Assembly: GCA_905209085.1 (NCBI GenBank)
Contig: CAJLRM010000010.1
Span: 1-64,000 of the forward strand
Direction: 5' to 3'
DNA length: 64,000 nt
Source: an uncultured Eubacteriales bacterium
GTDB taxonomy: Bacteria; Bacillota; Clostridia; Christensenellales; Borkfalkiaceae
This document shows, one piece after another, positions 42,129 to 50,739 of the stretch (the stretch's first letter is position 1; every line of letters starts with the position of its first letter). Position numbers and translations under genes: made by a program. The notes below the pieces were generated by a model, which was not told the DNA's origin, ran no database searches, and worked only from the letters and a program-made list of their open reading frames with translations.

Positions 42129-44189
42129 TCAATCTTCGAGCAAAAATTCGTTTTGGGAATCGATGCCGACGCCCACCTGTTCCGTCTTTCTGTACCCGCC
42201 GTCGGGCAAAAATACCCGCGCCTTGATATTGTCGGAGAGCATCACCGTCAGCATATGGAATATCTTTTCCTCGATGCGTTTATCCAGCACGGGCGTGGCA
42301 ATTTCCACCCTTTTATCCGTGTTGCGGGTCATGAGGTCCGCGCTGGAAATATACATTTTTCGGGCCGCGCCCTCCCCGAAACAATAAATCCGCGAATGTT
42401 CCAGAAATCTGCCCACGATGGAAACGATGCGGATATTGTCCGTTTCGCCCGGGATCCCGGGCAAAAGGCAGCAGATTCCCCTTACGATGAGGGAGATTTT
42501 GACGCCGCTCTTGCCCGCGAGATAGAGCCTATCTATCATCTGCCGATCGGTGAGCGAATTCATCTTGGCTACGATGCTTGCGGAGCCGCCCGCTTTGGCA
42601 AGCTCTATCTGCTCGTCGATGCATTTCAAAAGCCCTTTCTTCAAGCCCTGCGGCGCGATTAAGAGTCTGTCGTAATGATATTCGGTATTGCAAATGGCGA
42701 TATTGCGGAAGAATGCCGCCGCATCCTCACCGATTTCTCTGTCCGCCGTGATGATATTGAGGTCGGTATATTGTTTGGATGTGCTCTCGTTGTAATTGCC
42801 CGTACCCAGGTGAGTGATGTATCCGATCTCTCCGTTCTCGCTCAAAAGCACGGAAATGATTTTCGAATGCACTTTATAATTCTGCATTCCGTAAATGATC
42901 GTGCAGCCCGCCTCCTGCAAGATGCCCGCGAAATACATATTGTTTTCTTCGTCGAAGCGCGCGCAAAGTTCGATGACCACCGTCACCTCTTTGCCGTTTT
43001 CGCTCGCCCGCTTCAACGCTTCCACGATGCGGGAATGATTATCCAGGCGATAGATGGTGATTTTGATGGAAACCACCCTCTTATCGTCCGCGCACTCGTT
43101 GAGAAGCCGGACGAGCGGATCCATGGAATCGAACGGATAGGCGAGAAACACGTCCCGTTCCTTCACGCGCTCGATCAGGCTGACGGGAGGCATCAGCTCC
43201 GAGGCGACGCGGCCTTTAAAAGGCGGATATTTAAGTATCGAAAGCTTTTCCTCGGGGAAATATTTGCCCAGAGAAAAGAGAAATTTATAGTCGAGATAGT
43301 GCTCCACCTTAAAACAGAAAGATTTTTTTAAGTCGAGATTTTTGAGGACGAAAGAGCGAAGGCGGTCGCTGTTTTTGTCGATTTCCAAGCGCACGGCGTC
43401 CAGCGTCGAGCGCATTCCCACTTTTCGCTTCATATATTTGGAAAAATCGAAATCGTGTTCGAGATCCGCGTCGTCCACGTTCGTATCGAAATCGGCGTTG
43501 CGAGTCACCCGCAGCATCGCCTTTCCCTTCACCGTATATCCCGGGAAAGCGTACGCTCCGAACTCCGATACCAGATCTTCCACCGTAACGAGATTGATCT
43601 TCTTGCCTCCCTCGATACGGAACAGGCGCTCCGCGGCGGGAGGGATCGCCATCACGCCGAACATATCCCGCTCTTCCTTTTCCAGCTCGAACATCATGTA
43701 AAGATGTTTATTTTCAAAGCGGATCATGGGATGCTTTGCGTCCAGCACCATGGGCGAGAGAAGGGGGAGTACGGATTCGAAAAAATGCGCTTCACACTGC
43801 GCGCGCTGGCGGATCGTCAGTTCGTTAGGGCGCAGAATGCGCATTCCGTTTTTCGCAAGCTCCGCTTTCAGGCGCGAAAAGACCACCGAACATTCCTTAT
43901 AGAGCGGTTTGACGACTTCCAGGATTCCGTTCACCTGTTCCTCCGCGGTGAGTTCCGTCTTATTCTCGCGCGCGGCGGGATCCAGCTTGCTCTCGTTGAG
44001 CAGACTTCCCACGCGCACCATGAAAAATTCGTCGAGATTAGAACAGAAGATGGCCAAAAATTTGCAGCGTTCCAAGAGCGGATTGGTCAGATCGTTCGCC
44101 TGATCGAGAACTCGTCGGTTAAATTGCAGCCAGGAGTATTCCCTGTTGCAGTAAATGCCTTTTACGAAGGCGTTTTCTCCTTTCGCCAC
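42129..44189 (-). CDS. ppk1: Polyphosphate kinase 1
   Basis: 686 residues, full PPK1: N domain (NREYSWLQFNRRVLDQA), head domain, and two phospholipase-D-like C domains. Phosphohistidine motif KVHSKIISV, followed by THLGTGNYNESTSKQYTDLN; RFDEENN and IRGICCLLPGIPG are further active-site pieces. It makes polyphosphate from ATP. 2 bp downstream of the ppx-like gene, so synthesis and degradation are coexpressed. Confidence 0.96.
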   Translation of the reverse strand: MAKGENAFVKGIYCNREYSWLQFNRRVLDQANDLTNPLLERCKFLAIFCSNLDEFFMVRVGSLLNESKLDPAARENKTELTAEEQVNGILEVVKPLYKECSVVFSRLKAELAKNGMRILRPNELTIRQRAQCEAHFFESVLPLLSPMVLDAKHPMIRFENKHLYMMFELEKEERDMFGVMAIPPAAERLFRIEGGKKINLVTVEDLVSEFGAYAFPGYTVKGKAMLRVTRNADFDTNVDDADLEHDFDFSKYMKRKVGMRSTLDAVRLEIDKNSDRLRSFVLKNLDLKKSFCFKVEHYLDYKFLFSLGKYFPEEKLSILKYPPFKGRVASELMPPVSLIERVKERDVFLAYPFDSMDPLVRLLNECADDKRVVSIKITIYRLDNHSRIVEALKRASENGKEVTVVIELCARFDEENNMYFAGILQEAGCTIIYGMQNYKVHSKIISVLLSENGEIGYITHLGTGNYNESTSKQYTDLNIITADREIGEDAAAFFRNIAICNTEYHYDRLLIAPQGLKKGLLKCIDEQIELAKAGGSASIVAKMNSLTDRQMIDRLYLAGKSGVKISLIVRGICCLLPGIPGETDNIRIVSIVGRFLEHSRIYCFGEGAARKMYISSADLMTRNTDKRVEIATPVLDKRIEEKIFHMLTVMLSDNIKARVFLPDGGYRKTEQVGVGIDSQNEFLLED

Positions 44190-44191
44190 GA

Positions 44192-45790
44192 TTATTCCTC
44201 CTTCTCCTCCGTTTTTGCGTTCTCGTCCGTTTTTGCAACGGCGTTCTCCTTCGCTTCGTTCCCCTCTTCCGTCCGGGGACTTTGAACGGGCGCCGCTATT
44301 TCCTGCCGTATTTCCTTTTCGAGCGGAGAACTCTCTTTAAAAGGCATCCCGGCTTTGTTCACCCGCGGGCGCCTGATCCTCTTGACGGGCGCCGTGTCTG
44401 TTTTTTCCTCTATTCCCTCTTCGCCCGCGGAGCTCTCCGCTTTCCTCGCGCGAGGACGTCTGACTCTCCTGACGGGCGCCGATTCCTCTTCGTTTGCGCT
44501 CGTTTCGACCGCGGGATTTTCCGTCTTCTTTATGCGGGGGCGGCGCGGCGTCCTTTGGGAGTGTTGCGTCGTATCTTGTCCTTCTTCCCCCGTAGACGCA
44601 GATATGGGCGCTCCTTCCGTTTGCACTTTACGGGGACGTCCCCTGCGGGCGGGAGAGGCGGGAGTCGGAGCGGACTGCTCTTCGGGAAGGTATGATTTTC
44701 TCTCCGTTTCTTCCTTTTTCTTGTGGGAAGAGGACTTTTTCTCAGGCGATTTCACCGATTCGAAATCCGCTTTCTCCGCCTTGCGGAGAGATTTCTTCTT
44801 TGACGTCTTCTCTGTTTTTTCTTCGGGGGATTCCAAGAAAACCTCCCGATCCGCCGCGGGAATCTCTTGGAGATCGGTTTCTACACCCTGCCATTTTCCG
44901 CCCGTCACCAAAGCGAGATAGCCCTCCTTGACGCCGAAATCGGAAACGACGATATTGGCGACGCCGAAATATTTGAGCATCGCCCTCAGCACCACCGCCG
45001 CGGTCGTCAGCGTATAAATTTTTTCGGGCGCGTTTTTAAGGACGAGCATACTCCTGTCCGAAGAACGCACGAGATGTTTGCACAGCTTTTTCAGTCTGTC
45101 GTATTCGATGCGCTTTTCGCCGCCCGTTTCCGTTTCGTCGTAATAATCGCAATAGACGTCGTAAATCGCCCGATTGGTGGCGCCGACAAGCACCGCCGTC
45201 GCAAAGGCGCTTTCTCCGGGAAGCCCCGATTTTTCCAGCTTCTTTTTGACGTGTTTTTGAATGATCTTCGTCTCCGCTTCGTCGGGGTGAATATGTTTGA
45301 CGAACTTGCGGCTGATCTGAATGGGGCCGAAATCGAGATACGTGAGCGCTTCGGGATTGTCCTTGGTGAGGTCGCAAAGTTCGATGCTGCCGCCGCCGAT
45401 ATCGGCGAGGACGGCACGATTGAGCGCTTTATATTGCTCGTTGGAAACGAGGTCGCAATACGCTTCCTCCTGTCCGTCGAGAAGATTGACGTTAACCGCA
45501 GCCCGACGTTTGATCTCCGACGTCACCCAGCCGAAATTTTCGAAGTTGCGCATGGACGCCGTGGAAATGACGTAACATTTTTCCACGCCCGTCTTTTTGC
45601 AGATTTCCTTCATCTTGTTGAGGTTTTCCACCAATTTTTCCACACCCCGTTCGGAGAGGTTACGTCCTTCCATATAGTGGAGAATGGAAATATTCTCCCG
45701 CTCCCTCAGCAGTATGTCGAAATTCTTTTCTCCTTCCGCCGCCAGCAGAGAAATGCTGCTGGAACTGATGTCTATGATCGCGTATTTCAT
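44192..45790 (-). CDS. ppx: Ppx/GppA-family exopolyphosphatase with AT-hook-like tail
   Basis: 532 residues. The first about 300 are an actin-fold Ppx/GppA domain: N-terminal phosphate loop (IIDISSSSISLL instead of the usual IDxGSNSxRL), STASMRNFENF, DGQEEAY, and ADIGGGSIELCD. Residues 305-532 are a disordered charged tail with four repeats of AT-hook type: ARRGRPRK (381-388), PRRPRIKK (415-422), RVRRPRARK (442-450) and RIRRPRVNK (471-479). Standard Ppx proteins have a helical C-terminus instead. The tail may bind DNA or polyphosphate, which is inference. First gene of the ppx-ppk1 unit. Confidence 0.88.
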   Translation of the reverse strand: MKYAIIDISSSSISLLAAEGEKNFDILLRERENISILHYMEGRNLSERGVEKLVENLNKMKEICKKTGVEKCYVISTASMRNFENFGWVTSEIKRRAAVNVNLLDGQEEAYCDLVSNEQYKALNRAVLADIGGGSIELCDLTKDNPEALTYLDFGPIQISRKFVKHIHPDEAETKIIQKHVKKKLEKSGLPGESAFATAVLVGATNRAIYDVYCDYYDETETGGEKRIEYDRLKKLCKHLVRSSDRSMLVLKNAPEKIYTLTTAAVVLRAMLKYFGVANIVVSDFGVKEGYLALVTGGKWQGVETDLQEIPAADREVFLESPEEKTEKTSKKKSLRKAEKADFESVKSPEKKSSSHKKKEETERKSYLPEEQSAPTPASPARRGRPRKVQTEGAPISASTGEEGQDTTQHSQRTPRRPRIKKTENPAVETSANEEESAPVRRVRRPRARKAESSAGEEGIEEKTDTAPVKRIRRPRVNKAGMPFKESSPLEKEIRQEIAAPVQSPRTEEGNEAKENAVAKTDENAKTEEKEE

Positions 45791-45847
45791 TTTTTACTCC
45801 TTGTATCTGTCGCCGATGTTCTTTATTTATACGGATTTCTTAACTTT

Positions 45848-46939
45848 TTAAAGGGAACGGGTCGGGTCCGATTCCCCGAAACTGACGCCTATCGCCTTTG
45901 CCGCCCTCACCATCTGATGAGAGGGCGGGACGCTCTTGGTTTTGCCCGCGATATCCGCCAGCGAATTATAGGTGACTTTTCCGCCCGAAACCGCCACGGT
46001 GACGCCGAATTTCTTTTTCTCGGCGAGTTCTCCCGCATAACTTCCCATCAGCGTGCATAAAGCGCGATCATAAGGATTGGGAGAGCCGCCCCTCTGCAAG
46101 TAGCCGATGACCTGCGTACGCGTTTCCACGCCCGTCCTCGCTTCGATATTCCGCGCCAGACGCTGGGTGACGGTGGTTTCGCCGCGCGCGGCGCGAAGGG
46201 TCAGGCGGTCCTTTTTCTTCAAGGACGCTTCTTCTTTGCTCAGCGCGCCTTCGGCGACGGCGACGATGCTGTACCTCGCGCCCGCCTTTCTCCTCTTTTC
46301 GAGAACCGCCACCACGGCGTCCTCATCGTAAGGAATCTCGGGAATGAGGATGATGTTTGCGCCGCCCGCAAGTCCCGCGTATAAGGTGAGCCAGCCCACT
46401 TTATTGCCCATTACCTCCACCAGCATGGTGCGCCCGTGGCTGGCGGCGGTACTGTGCATACGGTCGATACATTCGGTGGCGATCTCCATAGCCGAATTGA
46501 ATCCGAACGTGACGTCCGTGCCCCAGATGTCGTTGTCGATGGTCTTGGGCAGACCGATGACGTTGCAGCCTTCCGCCGCGAGGAGCGCCGCCGTCTTGTG
46601 GGTGCCCGCGCCGCCGAGCGTCACGAGGCAATCCAAGCCCAATCTATTGTAGTTTTCCTTCATTTTATCCAGCTTCGAACGGTTGTTTTCATCCGTCACG
46701 GTCATCTGCTTGAAGGGCTGGCGCTTGCTGCCGAGCATGGTGCCGCCCGCCAAAAGCAGGTCCTCGAAATCCTTTTCCGCCAACGTTTCAAAATCGCCTT
46801 CGATGAGTCCCGTATAGCCGTTGAGGAATCCTATAATTTTCACGTCTTCGATATGCGAATAGGCGTATTTCGCAAACGCCCTCATCACTGCGTTCAGTCC
46901 GGGGCAATCCCCGCCGCTCGTCAACATTCCTATTTTCAT
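45848..46939 (-). CDS. pfkA: 6-phosphofructokinase
   Basis: 363 residues, PfkA superfamily. GMLTSGGDCPGLNAVMRA, PKTIDNDIWGTDVTFGF with the catalytic Asp of TIDND, MGNKVGWLTLYAGLAGGAN and VIGYLQRGGSPNPYDR. The nucleotide loop reads GGAGTHKTA: ATP enzymes have GGDGS and PPi enzymes GGDD, so the phosphoryl donor is unclear; PKTIDND (Lys) rather than PGTIDND also differs from the E. coli ATP enzyme. Own promoter at 47019-47047. Confidence 0.93.
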   Translation of the reverse strand: MKIGMLTSGGDCPGLNAVMRAFAKYAYSHIEDVKIIGFLNGYTGLIEGDFETLAEKDFEDLLLAGGTMLGSKRQPFKQMTVTDENNRSKLDKMKENYNRLGLDCLVTLGGAGTHKTAALLAAEGCNVIGLPKTIDNDIWGTDVTFGFNSAMEIATECIDRMHSTAASHGRTMLVEVMGNKVGWLTLYAGLAGGANIILIPEIPYDEDAVVAVLEKRRKAGARYSIVAVAEGALSKEEASLKKKDRLTLRAARGETTVTQRLARNIEARTGVETRTQVIGYLQRGGSPNPYDRALCTLMGSYAGELAEKKKFGVTVAVSGGKVTYNSLADIAGKTKSVPPSHQMVRAAKAIGVSFGESDPTRSL

Positions 46940-47018
46940 AAACCTTTCTCCTGCGTAAAGTATGCCCGTTCGCGGCGCATTTTATAGCACTTCTCCCCGA
47001 AGGGTTTTCTTTTTTCCT

Positions 47019-47047
47019 ATTTTACCACAATTTTACTCCGCTGTCTA
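47019..47047 (-). promoter_or_regulatory. Promoter of pfkA
   Basis: Minus strand TAGACA (47042-47047), 17-bp spacer, TAAAAT (47019-47024). Confidence 0.65.
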
Positions 47048-47473
47048 CCCCTTCCCCCAAATTTCTCGTCAAAAACGGCACAAAAGACACTTTTTCAAAA
47101 CGCGACTGCGTTTTTATCCGCAAGAGCCGACTTTTCTGCTTTGATTTTTCGATCTCCGAAATCTCAAAAATACTCCTTTGTTTTTCGGCGGCTTCGTTTG
47201 CCGTCTTCTATTATACGCTCCGTTTGTAAAAAATTTTACGATATTTTGTAACCAAACGGTAAATTTTTGACGAGAACTATGTTTTAAAGTGAAATTCTGC
47301 CTATATTTTTGTGCTCCCTGCGGCCATTTTTGAACGTGAAGGGGAGAAAACTCCTCTTTTTCCAAAAAAATCCTTTTAAAACAGTATAAAACGATAAACG
47401 GCGGGAGATACTTGTATTGAACAGGAAAAGCTCGCCTTTACATATAATGCACTAAGGGAGTCTTTTTCTTACG
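47048..47473. other. Intergenic between pfkA and mazF
   Basis: About 430 bp, AT-rich, no gene supported. A TATAAT-like box at 47445-47450 lies before mazF, with only a poorly spaced TTGAAC upstream. No antitoxin gene is present. Confidence 0.35.
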
Positions 47474-47488
47474 AGAGAGGTGTTTTAT

Positions 47489-47839
47489 ATGAACGTTAAA
47501 CGCGGAGAACTTTATTATGCCGATTTGTCGCCTGTGGTCGGCAGCGAACAGGGCGGTATCCGTCCCGTTCTCGTCGTTCAGAACGACGTCGGGAACAAAT
47601 ACTCCCCCACCGTCATCGCCGCCGCAGTCACCAGCAAAATCAACAAAGCAAAGCTCCCCACCCATATCGAGCTGCCCTCCGCCTACGGGCTTGCCAAGGA
47701 CAGCGTCATCCTTTTGGAACAAATCAGAACCATCGACAAAAGGCGGCTCAAAGAACGCATAGGAGAACTTCCTCCCGCCACCATGAACCGCGTAAATAAG
47801 GCGATACTCATCAGCCTGGGCTTTTCCCAGACGCCTTAA
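47489..47839 (+). CDS. MazF/PemK-family endoribonuclease toxin
   Basis: 116 residues from the ATG at 47489 with GAGAGG upstream. NVKRGELYYADLSPVVGSEQGGIRPVLVVQND and TVIAAAVTSKINKAKLPTHIELP are classic MazF/NdoA; the Arg in IRPV and the Thr of AAVTSK are active-site positions. It cleaves mRNA at short motifs. In Bacillus a CopG-type antitoxin gene precedes it; none is visible here within 500 bp, so it is an orphan or its antitoxin is elsewhere. Confidence 0.93.
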   Translation: MNVKRGELYYADLSPVVGSEQGGIRPVLVVQNDVGNKYSPTVIAAAVTSKINKAKLPTHIELPSAYGLAKDSVILLEQIRTIDKRRLKERIGELPPATMNRVNKAILISLGFSQTP

Positions 47840-47883
47840 CAGAGCCTATACGATGTTTTTCATCATCTTCCCCCATATATCCG

Positions 47884-47922
47884 AAAATCGGTACGGAGCT
47901 GCCTGCCCCGTACCGATTTTTC
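47884..47922 (+). terminator. Terminator after mazF
   Basis: AAAATCGGTACGG (47884-47896) pairs with CCGTACCGATTTT (47908-47920), T-run follows. Confidence 0.88.
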
Positions 47923-48276
47923 GCCCTTTGCGCAATATTTTTTTGCTTTTAAAAATAGGAATATGACCGGATAAGCCCCTGTTTTTAATAGGGACTTCGT
48001 CGGGAGATTCAATTTCTTTTAAACTCTCCGCCCCTTCGTCGTCAGGATCTATAAATTTTAAAAGCTTCCGTTTTAATATTGTTCAAGACTTCTAAATTTT
48101 TCAAAGACTCCCGATTTAATATCGCCCTCCCGCGGCTCTCGTACGTTCCATTTTTCCCGCATAAAAAAGAGTTTCGCCGATTTCGCGCGGAAAAGCGAAA
48201 ATAGCGCAAAAACAGTCAAATTCCGCGCCGCCGTTTTTGTTATAGTGGAGGGCGAAAGACAAATCGGAGGACCTCT
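47923..48276. other. Upstream region of the spoIIE unit
   Basis: About 350 bp with no gene. TATAGT at 48241-48246 could be the -10 of the spoIIE promoter. No good -35 at 17 bp is visible, which would fit a Spo0A-activated promoter, but I cannot define 0A boxes with confidence. Confidence 0.35.
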
Positions 48277-48342
48277 ATGAGCGAACGACAAAAATCTATC
48301 CGCCGCCTCGAAAGAAAAAACGCAGACGGGAGAATCGTATGA
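48277..48342 (+). CDS. 21-codon leader peptide coupled to spoIIE
   Basis: ATG at 48277 with a good GGAGGA 7-12 nt upstream reads MSERQKSIRRLERKNADGRIV and stops with TGA overlapping the spoIIE ATG (ATGA at 48339-48342). Highly basic. The overlap implies translational coupling, so translation of this small frame could set SpoIIE level. It may also be a small functional peptide. No homolog is known to me. Confidence 0.55.
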   Translation: MSERQKSIRRLERKNADGRIV

Positions 48343-50642
48343 ACGAAAAACAAAAATTTAATTTTTCCACCGTTTTTTTATACATACTCTGCTTTACGGC
48401 GATGTTCTGCCTGTATTACGTCGGCGACAACGGCGAGCCCTTTTCACTGGCGCTCCTCTACGCCATGCTTTCCTGCGGACTTCATCCCGTCGTTTCCTGT
48501 CTGCTCTACGTCGTGTCGGGACTTTCGGGCTTTTCTATCCAATACCTGCCCGTCTATGCGGGACAGGCGGCGATTTTATGTATCCTCTTTTGCGTATACA
48601 GGAGGCTTAAAAAGAAGGCGACGGTGTTGCCGCTCGTCTGCGTTTCTTTGTCCCTCGTGCTGTTCGTGGCGTTCTCTCCGTTCGTTCCCTACAACATTCC
48701 TTTAAAACTGCCCTTTGCGCTCGGTTCCATCAGTCAGAAAACCATTCTCGCGGGGCTTATCCTTCTGCTTTCCGCCATGCTGACGGTCGCCTTAAAAGCG
48801 CTTTTAAACAAGCTGTTGAAGTGCCGTCTGAAAGCGGAAGAAATTATTTTTTCCGTTCTTTTCTTCGTTCTCATCGGCGTGGGAATCTGCCGCGCCGCGA
48901 CCGTCGTCGCTTACATGGGTATCGCATTTTTCGCTTTACTGCTCTTTGCCTGCGCGACAAAGGACGCCACCGCCCTCGTGTGCGCTTTTGCGCTGAGCCT
49001 GCCGCCGGCACTCGTCGGAGATATTTCCCCCGAACGCTTTTTTATTTACGGCGTCGCCGTCGTCCTCTTCATCAAAATGGGACGTCTGCCCGCTGTGCTG
49101 GCCCTTTTAGCCGTATTCTTTTCCTACGGATATTTCGACGGATTGTATTCGATGCCCACTTCGCTCCTGGTGCAATCCATTCTTTCCGCGCTCATTCCCT
49201 GCCTTTTATTTCTGCTCATTCCGCCGCCGCTGGTACGGAAGATGGAAAATAAACTCGTTTTCTATCGGGAAAAGCACCTATCCCGCATCGCCATCAACCG
49301 AAACCGCGCCGCCATCGGAGAACAGCTTTTCGAAATCTCGGGCGTATTTCGGGAGATACAGACCACCTTTGCCGCCCTGGGCACCAATGAAGCCGAGGAA
49401 GGCGCCAAGGAATACATACGCGGCTGCGTCATCGAGAGCGTCTGCAAATCCTGCGTCAATTACCGCACCTGCATGATACACGGCTTGGAAAACGGCTTAA
49501 ACAAGCTGATCGACATCGGCTGCGCGAAGGGCAAGACCAGCCTCATCGATATTCCCACAGACCTCGCGGAATCCTGTATCAATCAAAGCGGCGTGCTGTA
49601 TGCGGTCAACCGTCAAATAGGCGATTACCGCAAATATATGCTGGAAACGGAAAATGCTGCCTCGGGCAGACAACTGCTTGCCAATCAGGCGCAGGGCGTG
49701 AGCGAGATATTAAAAAATATCGCGCTCGAACAGAGCGAACCGCTGAATATCTATTCGGAAAAGGAAAAACAGCTCAACATCTCGCTTTTGAAAGCGGGAA
49801 TCGTCTGTTCGGAAGTGTTGATAGCGGGCGACGACGACAATATCACCCTTTCCCTGATCACCTTCGGAAAAGCGGACGTCAAAAAGATCGCGGCAATCGC
49901 GTCCCATGTCCTGGGGATGCCCTTGATCATTTCCGAGCGCCTGACGCTCAGCAAAGATAAATTCTGCTGCATTCTGCACAAGAAACCCTATTTCGACGCG
50001 GCTTTCGGCGTAGCATCTTTGACAAAGACGGGCGAAACCGCCAGCGGGGACACCCATTCCGTCATCAAAATAGACGAGCGGCGGTTCATGATCGCCCTGT
50101 CCGACGGCATGGGCAGCGGAGAATACGCGCGGCGTATCTCCGAAAGCACCATCTCCCTGCTCGAAAGTTTTTACCGAGCCAAGATGCCTTCCTCCCTCGT
50201 TCTCTCCACCATCAACAAGCTGTTGACGTTCAGCAGAGAGGAAACCTTCGCGTGCGTGGATATCGCCGTCGTCGATCTCGACAGCGGCGCCGCGGACATC
50301 GTCAAAATCGGGTCGCCGCTGGGATTTATCCTTTCGGGGAATACGCTGCGTATTTTAGAGAGTGCTTCCCTGCCGCTGGGGATACTCGAATCCCTGCATC
50401 CCGACGCGTCCTCCTATACCTTACAGGAAAACGACGTGCTGCTGTTTTTGAGCGACGGTATCACCTCCGCGTTCGGCTCTTCCTCCGATTTATACGAGGC
50501 GCTTAAAAAGATCCCCGCTTCCAATCCTCAACAGCTTGCCGATACCCTGCTGCAACAGGCGGTGACGCTGTACGGAGGCACCGCCAAAGACGATATGACC
50601 GTGCTTGCCGTCCGTCTGTTTAAAAGCCTCGAAACCGTATAG
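48339..50642 (+). CDS. spoIIE: Stage II sporulation protein E (PP2C phosphatase)
   Basis: 767 residues, slightly shorter than the about 830 of Bacillus. About ten N-terminal transmembrane helices (to about residue 300), a central FtsZ-interacting/oligomerisation region with a cluster of Cys (KSCVNYRTCMIHG), and a C-terminal PP2C-type phosphatase with SDGMGSGEYARRISES, DLDSGAADIVKIGSPLGFI, FLSDGITSAF and DDMTVLAVR. It dephosphorylates SpoIIAA to activate sigma F in the forespore and sits at the polar septum. Its presence points to endospore formation. Confidence 0.96.
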   Translation: MNEKQKFNFSTVFLYILCFTAMFCLYYVGDNGEPFSLALLYAMLSCGLHPVVSCLLYVVSGLSGFSIQYLPVYAGQAAILCILFCVYRRLKKKATVLPLVCVSLSLVLFVAFSPFVPYNIPLKLPFALGSISQKTILAGLILLLSAMLTVALKALLNKLLKCRLKAEEIIFSVLFFVLIGVGICRAATVVAYMGIAFFALLLFACATKDATALVCAFALSLPPALVGDISPERFFIYGVAVVLFIKMGRLPAVLALLAVFFSYGYFDGLYSMPTSLLVQSILSALIPCLLFLLIPPPLVRKMENKLVFYREKHLSRIAINRNRAAIGEQLFEISGVFREIQTTFAALGTNEAEEGAKEYIRGCVIESVCKSCVNYRTCMIHGLENGLNKLIDIGCAKGKTSLIDIPTDLAESCINQSGVLYAVNRQIGDYRKYMLETENAASGRQLLANQAQGVSEILKNIALEQSEPLNIYSEKEKQLNISLLKAGIVCSEVLIAGDDDNITLSLITFGKADVKKIAAIASHVLGMPLIISERLTLSKDKFCCILHKKPYFDAAFGVASLTKTGETASGDTHSVIKIDERRFMIALSDGMGSGEYARRISESTISLLESFYRAKMPSSLVLSTINKLLTFSREETFACVDIAVVDLDSGAADIVKIGSPLGFILSGNTLRILESASLPLGILESLHPDASSYTLQENDVLLFLSDGITSAFGSSSDLYEALKKIPASNPQQLADTLLQQAVTLYGGTAKDDMTVLAVRLFKSLETV

Positions 50643-50662
50643 AACGGATTTCCAAGTTTTGA

Positions 50663-50710
50663 AAAGACCGTTTCCGAAGACTATCTTTGGGAAACGGTCT
50701 TATTTTATTT
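50663..50710 (+). terminator. Terminator of spoIIE
   Basis: AAGACCGTTTCC and GGAAACGGTCTT stem (arms about 50664-50675 and 50690-50701), then TTTTATTTTT. Confidence 0.85.
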
Positions 50711-50739
50711 TTCGCCGCGCTCTTTTTCACCGACAGACT

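Noticed and set aside
47059..47277. Inverted repeat TTCTCGTCAAAAA / TTTTTGACGAGAA as a small transposon-like element
   Set aside because: 13-bp arms about 200 bp apart, but no target duplication and no second copy in the window. Chance is likely in AT-rich DNA.
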